From NCBI GenBank assembly GCA_026874595.1, contig CM049313.1:28704008-28768007 (forward strand): 64,000 nucleotides of DNA, given 5' to 3'. The notes beneath the pieces are model-generated. The model searched no databases. It saw only the letters and a list, made by a program, of their open reading frames with translations, and was not told the origin of the DNA. Below, in pieces: positions 60,139 to 64,000 of the stretch. The position numbers and the translations under genes are program-made. Position 1 is the first letter of the stretch. Each line of letters begins with the position of its first letter. Origin of the DNA: Sipunculus nudus (taxonomy: Eukaryota; Annelida; Sipuncula; Golfingiida; Sipunculidae).

Positions 60139-60384
60139 TTGATATTTAATAAGAAGATCTTGATTTTCTTTGAGCATTAAGAAGTTGACATTTTGACATA
60201 ATGCGTAGCGAAGAACATTTTCTGAACAAATTTCTTCAGTGTACCATTTTATTAGCCCTGCCAGGGCTTTAGTATTAGCATTTACTAATAAAATGCCTAC
60301 AATGAAACGTGATTCCATGTACCGATAGACTTAACTCAGTGCCAGCTCTTATCACTAAAGCCCTGTAAGGTCCGTAGGGTGAAT

Positions 60385-61110
60385 CGCTGATATTTGCATA
60401 TCAAGGCGTCACAAGGCTCTTTGAGGACCTGACGATTCCCCCGTATTTGCATATCAGGCCGTCACGCCTCATGTGAGTGGCATCGTTGCTATGAAAACGC
60501 CAACAGCGGTCCCACAGCTCGACCCGTTTGGTAACATTCGCACTGAAATCATGTGTTCAGGTAGTTCACAAATGAATCTTCGTGTTCTATGATATATTTC
60601 TGCTGAACGAATATTATGGGCCATGGGCCAAATGTAAGTGCATATTGTAGACACTATCGCAACAATTTTGTACCGACAGGTCCAGTAAAATTCCTTCTGC
60701 CGAGATGACAAGAGCAGCTGGCAGCATTTGTCTGGACCCGTGTATTAACTGTCAAATTGAGACTCGCGAATCGTGATCGTTTCAGTCAGCCGGTACATTT
60801 TGACTGCGCTCGTCGCGTGGTGCACCTGAATATCTCGCGCTGATTGGCTGAGCCAGAGTTTGGCCTACATTATGTTTAAACTGGCCACCTTTCAAGACTG
60901 CTGGTCCGATAAACGTTAACACTGAGGCTGAGGGTTATAGTGTTTTATAAAGTCTCGCCGAACTCAATTTAAGCGACGGCCTAAAATTATTAAGACAAAT
61001 TAAGTGGGAATATTTGTAACCAATTGGAAGCCCGGAATAGGCGATTACTGAATAAACCATGTTGGTTTTGAAAAAGATTCTGGGAAAGACCATTGCTGAC
61101 GTCACTGGAA
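60385..61110 (+). promoter_or_regulatory. Promoter-like region: octamers, CCAAT, TATA-like, CRE
   Basis: The 22-base segments starting at 60391 and 60444 differ at two positions; both contain the POU octamer ATTTGCAT and end CGTCAC. An inverted CCAAT box (ATTGG) is at 60843, TTATAAAG at about 60945, and a full CRE, TGACGTCA, at 61097. CpG density is higher than in the rest of the window. This fits a promoter for a gene to the right or left, but no transcription start or first exon can be shown. Single motifs of this length arise by chance; the paired octamer block is the best evidence. Confidence 0.35.
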
Positions 61111-62800
61111 AAGACCTTAGTTCAGCGAGGCGGTGATTTGTGGCGCTGACCGTCCGGGAACCGGCAAGACTACCAGTCCATGAAATCAGAGGGTCAGATA
61201 GTGGCAAATTAGTTATATGAGTTGCCGCAAGATGGCGGTACCGATATTAAATGCGACACAACGCATGAACGTTTGATTTCTCTGTCAGAAGCAACAATTA
61301 AGTCAGAACTATTTCATGGACTGGGCCAGTCTACCATTTTATTTGTACTTGGTGACCTCTGCCGGACCTGACATGTAGCCATGTGATCAAGTGTAGTATA
61401 ATTGTTATAATGTATAAGATATCCAATGGCAGGTTATTAGTATTTCAGTATTTGAGGAATCACACAAGTATTACACAGTCCCCATTTTGCATTACAAATT
61501 AGCCCGCTGCACCAGGTTCCAATTCTTTATTTACAATCCCCCATTGACAAGTTAATGTGTAATATGCAGGAATATAATAGCCAATCAACAGTGTCTGGCC
61601 TTTCCTTTAGCATTATACAAACTGTTAAGGTCACCATATTTGATACCATGTGAAAGCAAATTGAAAATGTTTTCGCATAATAGCTCGTTCATACTTGTAC
61701 CCTCAATCATGTTTGGAGTCACAGACAAACGTATTACCCTTATCCACATGTCAGATAACATAAGGGTTTACAGAGTTCCACTTCCTTATTCTTCTAATAC
61801 TACCGCTTATCAGCAGACAAAAATGCAATGGACGTGCATACATGCAGATTACATGCGCTTCCCATAGATAGGTAATTTGTATATTTATTTCCAATATCTC
61901 AAATATTAGGCCTACGTATAGTGTTACTCCAACCCCGGAAAGTGAATGCAAAAGAGTTGTTTTGTTTAGCCAACGGCCTAATTTACTCAGCATCAAGCAG
62001 CAAGCTGAGCGTCTTGACCGACAGTAACCTGTTTAAAAAGGGAACATGATATTACAATGCATTGTTTAATATTCGAAGATGAATATTCATGTTTTCTTAG
62101 CACGGCCTCAGGAACACTACAGTCATATTTGGATTGTGTATGATTCTGGCAAGAACTGACCGTGTGCGATGAAGGCCCGGCGGACCATAGCTAAAATCCT
62201 CACCACACGGCTCTGTTCAACCTTCATATCTACTTTTTATAATGGAAAAAGGCAGTTTCACCGTTCACGCTAACAATCATTTTCACATGGAATTAATATT
62301 ACAAGAAAAGGAGTTACAATAAATCTTTTAGCATGCTTTCCGTTTCATATTGTACTTTTACTAAATGTACTGCACTGTCTTCCAACTCGCCTTAACCCAA
62401 CTTTTCACACTCAAAGTCCCCTCTCTGTTTGTATTGCCTGCTGCCAGTGGTTAGATTATAATTTGCTACAGTATGCACCGCTTGACCATGGTTGTCACAG
62501 TCAGCCCTGTACGGCCTACTACGCTGAGCGCCTACCCCACGAATCCTTGGACAAATCGTGTGGCGTGAAGAAAACAAATGATCCCTACATATTATCACCA
62601 AAACGGTATTTAGACGCCAATGGAAACTAAGTATTGCTAAATAATCAGAATGTCAGAATGTATGGACAATTACTCTTAAGAAAACAGGATGTTGGTTCCT
62701 CTCCACTGGGCTCCTGAAGTCTTCTGGTTTGAACAGCCAATAGGAATGATTCTAAACACCGCGATGTATGATGGGAAGAATGCTTATGAAAATGAGGGCT
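61111..62800. other. No exon recognised; possible 5' or intronic sequence
   Basis: Moderate GC and few repeats. TCTTGACCGACAG after AGCAAGCTGAGCG (about 61998) resembles an AGCTCAG right end but stands alone. Frames up to 81 codons (61640-61867, 61751-61996) are not recognised. Confidence 0.4.
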
Positions 62801-62816
62801 TATCCTTGAAAGGTTC

Positions 62817-62846
62817 ATTTGCATAGATTGCCCACCAAATTTGCAT
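62817..62846 (+). promoter_or_regulatory. Second pair of ATTTGCAT octamers
   Basis: Exact octamers at 62817-62824 and 62839-62846, 22 bases apart, about 370 bases before the first exon-like segment. GGTCCGTAGGGT at about 62998 is also found near the first octamer pair (60369), which hints that the two stretches are related. Confidence 0.35.
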
Positions 62847-63209
62847 GGGATTTCTTTTGGCTCACTTGGCACGGTTTAATATAGCGCATTTACGCGATAT
62901 ATTGATGCAGTTTAATACACAGTATTCCATAAACAATTATAGGAATGAATTTCTATCCCACAACAAGCACATAAATTACATGTCAATGCCCCAGGCCGGT
63001 CCGTAGGGTCGATTCTCACCGGAGTGCCACGTACCATGTCAACCATGGTCAAGCGGTACATGCTGCAGCAAGATTATAAAAACAAGGCGGCTTCAATTGA
63101 CCTATTATTTCCTTTCATTCCACAAACCTTCTTTTCGCTGTATCTGGCATGAGACATTTCGATTGACAAACCCTCCTGGAATAAAGAGATGAGTTCTTAT
63201 CGCCCGCAG

Positions 63210-63285
63210 TTATACCGGCGTGCCAAGTGTCAGGACATCAAAGTGACTCCGATGACGCCTATAGTGAGACAAGGGCTTGGCAAAT
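63210..63285 (+). CDS. Exon-like segment A (homologue of segment B)
   Basis: After a good acceptor (CTTATCGCCCGCAG, ending 63209) the frame reads LYRRAKCQDIKVTPMTPI and then VRQGLGK. The first 20 codons align with segment B, and most differences are at third codon positions, so both have been under protein-level selection. The 3' border is uncertain. A stop (TAA) is met at 63288. The end at 63285 (before GTTAAC) keeps the same phase as B but is a weak donor; GTGAGA at 63264 gives another phase, and GTGAGT at 63293 lies after the stop. So A may be an alternative exon, a terminal exon or a decaying copy. I do not recognise the protein. Confidence 0.4.
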
Positions 63286-63387
63286 GTTAACAGTGAGTAT
63301 AAAGTCCACCTTGGTCATGTCTGTTCACGTAGTGTGTCCACTTCTCCACCCTTTGATGCATGCTGACCCGTTTTATGTGCCCCGCAG

Positions 63388-63490
63388 CTGTACCGGCGTG
63401 CCAAGTGCAAAGACATCATTGTGACACCGTCGACGCACATTGTGAGGCGAACTGTCTTACAACACGGCAAAGTGGTGGAAATTATTAAGT
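63388..63490 (+). CDS. Exon-like segment B, unknown protein
   Basis: The segment is bordered by a strong acceptor (pyrimidine-rich text, then GTGCCCCGCAG ending 63387) and a strong donor (GTAAGT at 63491). It is 103 bases long: 34 codons plus one base. The frame reads LYRRAKCKDIIVTPSTHI, then VRRTVLQHGKVVEIIK. There are no stops in this frame. The residues are basic and hydrophilic with a CKD and a VTPSTH motif; I do not recognise the family. Similarity to segment A, 178 bases upstream, points to a tandem exon duplication, possibly with alternative use. Neither has a visible partner exon inside the window. Confidence 0.5.
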
Positions 63491-63932
63491 GTAAGTACAT
63501 CTCTCCTTACATAACCCTTTACTGTTTACAGGCCACTAAAGAGCACTCAAAATGGGCAACTAGAATGCCATGATATGTATAGATTCTTTCAGGACAAAAA
63601 TATTGCATATTATTTTTACGTTTCAATGATTTTCAATAATCTTCAGCAAGCCCTCTTAGTGGAAACTGTTGAAAATTTGATAAAGATACAAAAAAGGCTG
63701 TTAGTGTAAATATAAATAGTGTCAGAATTTGTCGGAAATCTAAAATAAATGTAAACAGTAAAGGGATAAATAAGAGGTACCATCAGAAGACGTTCAAAGT
63801 TAACATATGATTACATTAACTGGAAGTTACCTATGTAAATAAAGGGGCTGTCACAGATTGTGCATCCCTGTTCAGCTTTATAATGTAATATAGTCTTCAT
63901 ATTTTCATATCCCTAAATATATATATATATAT

Positions 63933-64000
63933 AGAAGGTAGTGTTACCCTCCGATGTAAAGTGCTCTATGGCCTACAGACTAGGCCAGAGCGGTATAACT
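63933..64000 (+). CDS. Possible start of a further exon, cut by the window
   Basis: After an AT run ending in ATAG, two frames remain open to the window end. One reads EGSVTLRCKVLYGL, which resembles an Ig-type strand by eye; the other reads KVVLPSDVKCSMAYRLG. Joined to exon B at phase 1 the first codon would be TAA, which argues against a direct splice. The stretch also has a GGCCTA/TAGGCC hairpin. This is a weak call. Confidence 0.15.

Noticed and set aside
63227-63424. 65-codon plus-strand frame spanning both exon-like segments
   Set aside because: It reads another frame than the one with silent-site differences between A and B, and it runs across the acceptor site of B.

Overview
This is a eukaryotic, AT-rich, intergenic or intronic-type window. 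It has no continuous long gene, no operon structure, no ribosome binding sites and no RNA gene I can support. The repeat types suggest a mollusc, most likely a bivalve: an element starting AGCTCAGCTGACT and ending near CAGCTGAGCGTCG, pogo-type ends starting CAGTGGAACCCC, and hAT-like ends with GTTCTCCAC. That attribution rests on memory of similar mollusc repeats and was not checked against a database.

Layout. (1) 1-10.8 kb is a plus-oriented cluster of composite repeats. Each module runs in a fixed order: a CCGGCAAG start, a GTCT microsatellite, AGGTCA half-sites, a TCTCGTCAAACGAGA hairpin segment, then about 335-bp monomers with a CTCF-like core. In one module the hairpin segment has grown into a 148-bp tandem array (8.95-10.1 kb). 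(2) 10.85-12.5 kb is a compact AGCTCAG element with perfect DR1 nuclear-receptor motifs. (3) 13.89-17.03 kb is a 3.1-kb inverted-repeat element holding a Harbinger-type MITE; 20.04-20.72 kb is a hAT-like element. (4) 21.9-22.7 kb is a 58-59-bp satellite, split by a 7.9-kb CACTA-like insertion (22.70-30.61 kb). That insertion holds a pogo/Tigger relic with a broken transposase start, and a minisatellite. (5) 30.8-37.3 kb is a minus-oriented higher-order array of the same composite module (about 1.73-kb unit, four units). A 60-bp hairpin array and a third satellite block follow. (6) 39.7-58.3 kb is probably a second CACTA-like element. Inside it are an 85-bp inverted-repeat pair and a 12.76-kb element (43500-56255) with long inverted arms and a matching 9-bp flank. 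That element in turn holds a long AGCTCAG element with a young 590-bp tandem duplication. (7) 58.3-64 kb is the least repetitive part. It has a near-consensus CTCF motif, a promoter-like stretch (two octamers, inverted CCAAT, CRE), and at the right edge two adjacent, homologous exon-like segments that are the only convincing trace of a host gene.

No functional protein-coding set can be described. The open frames are short and nearly all lie in repeats. The points of most interest are the regulatory-type motifs carried in the repeats (CTCF-like cores in opposite orientations in two clusters, DR1 sites, hairpins), the nucleosome-length array, the 12.76-kb nested element and the duplicated exon.
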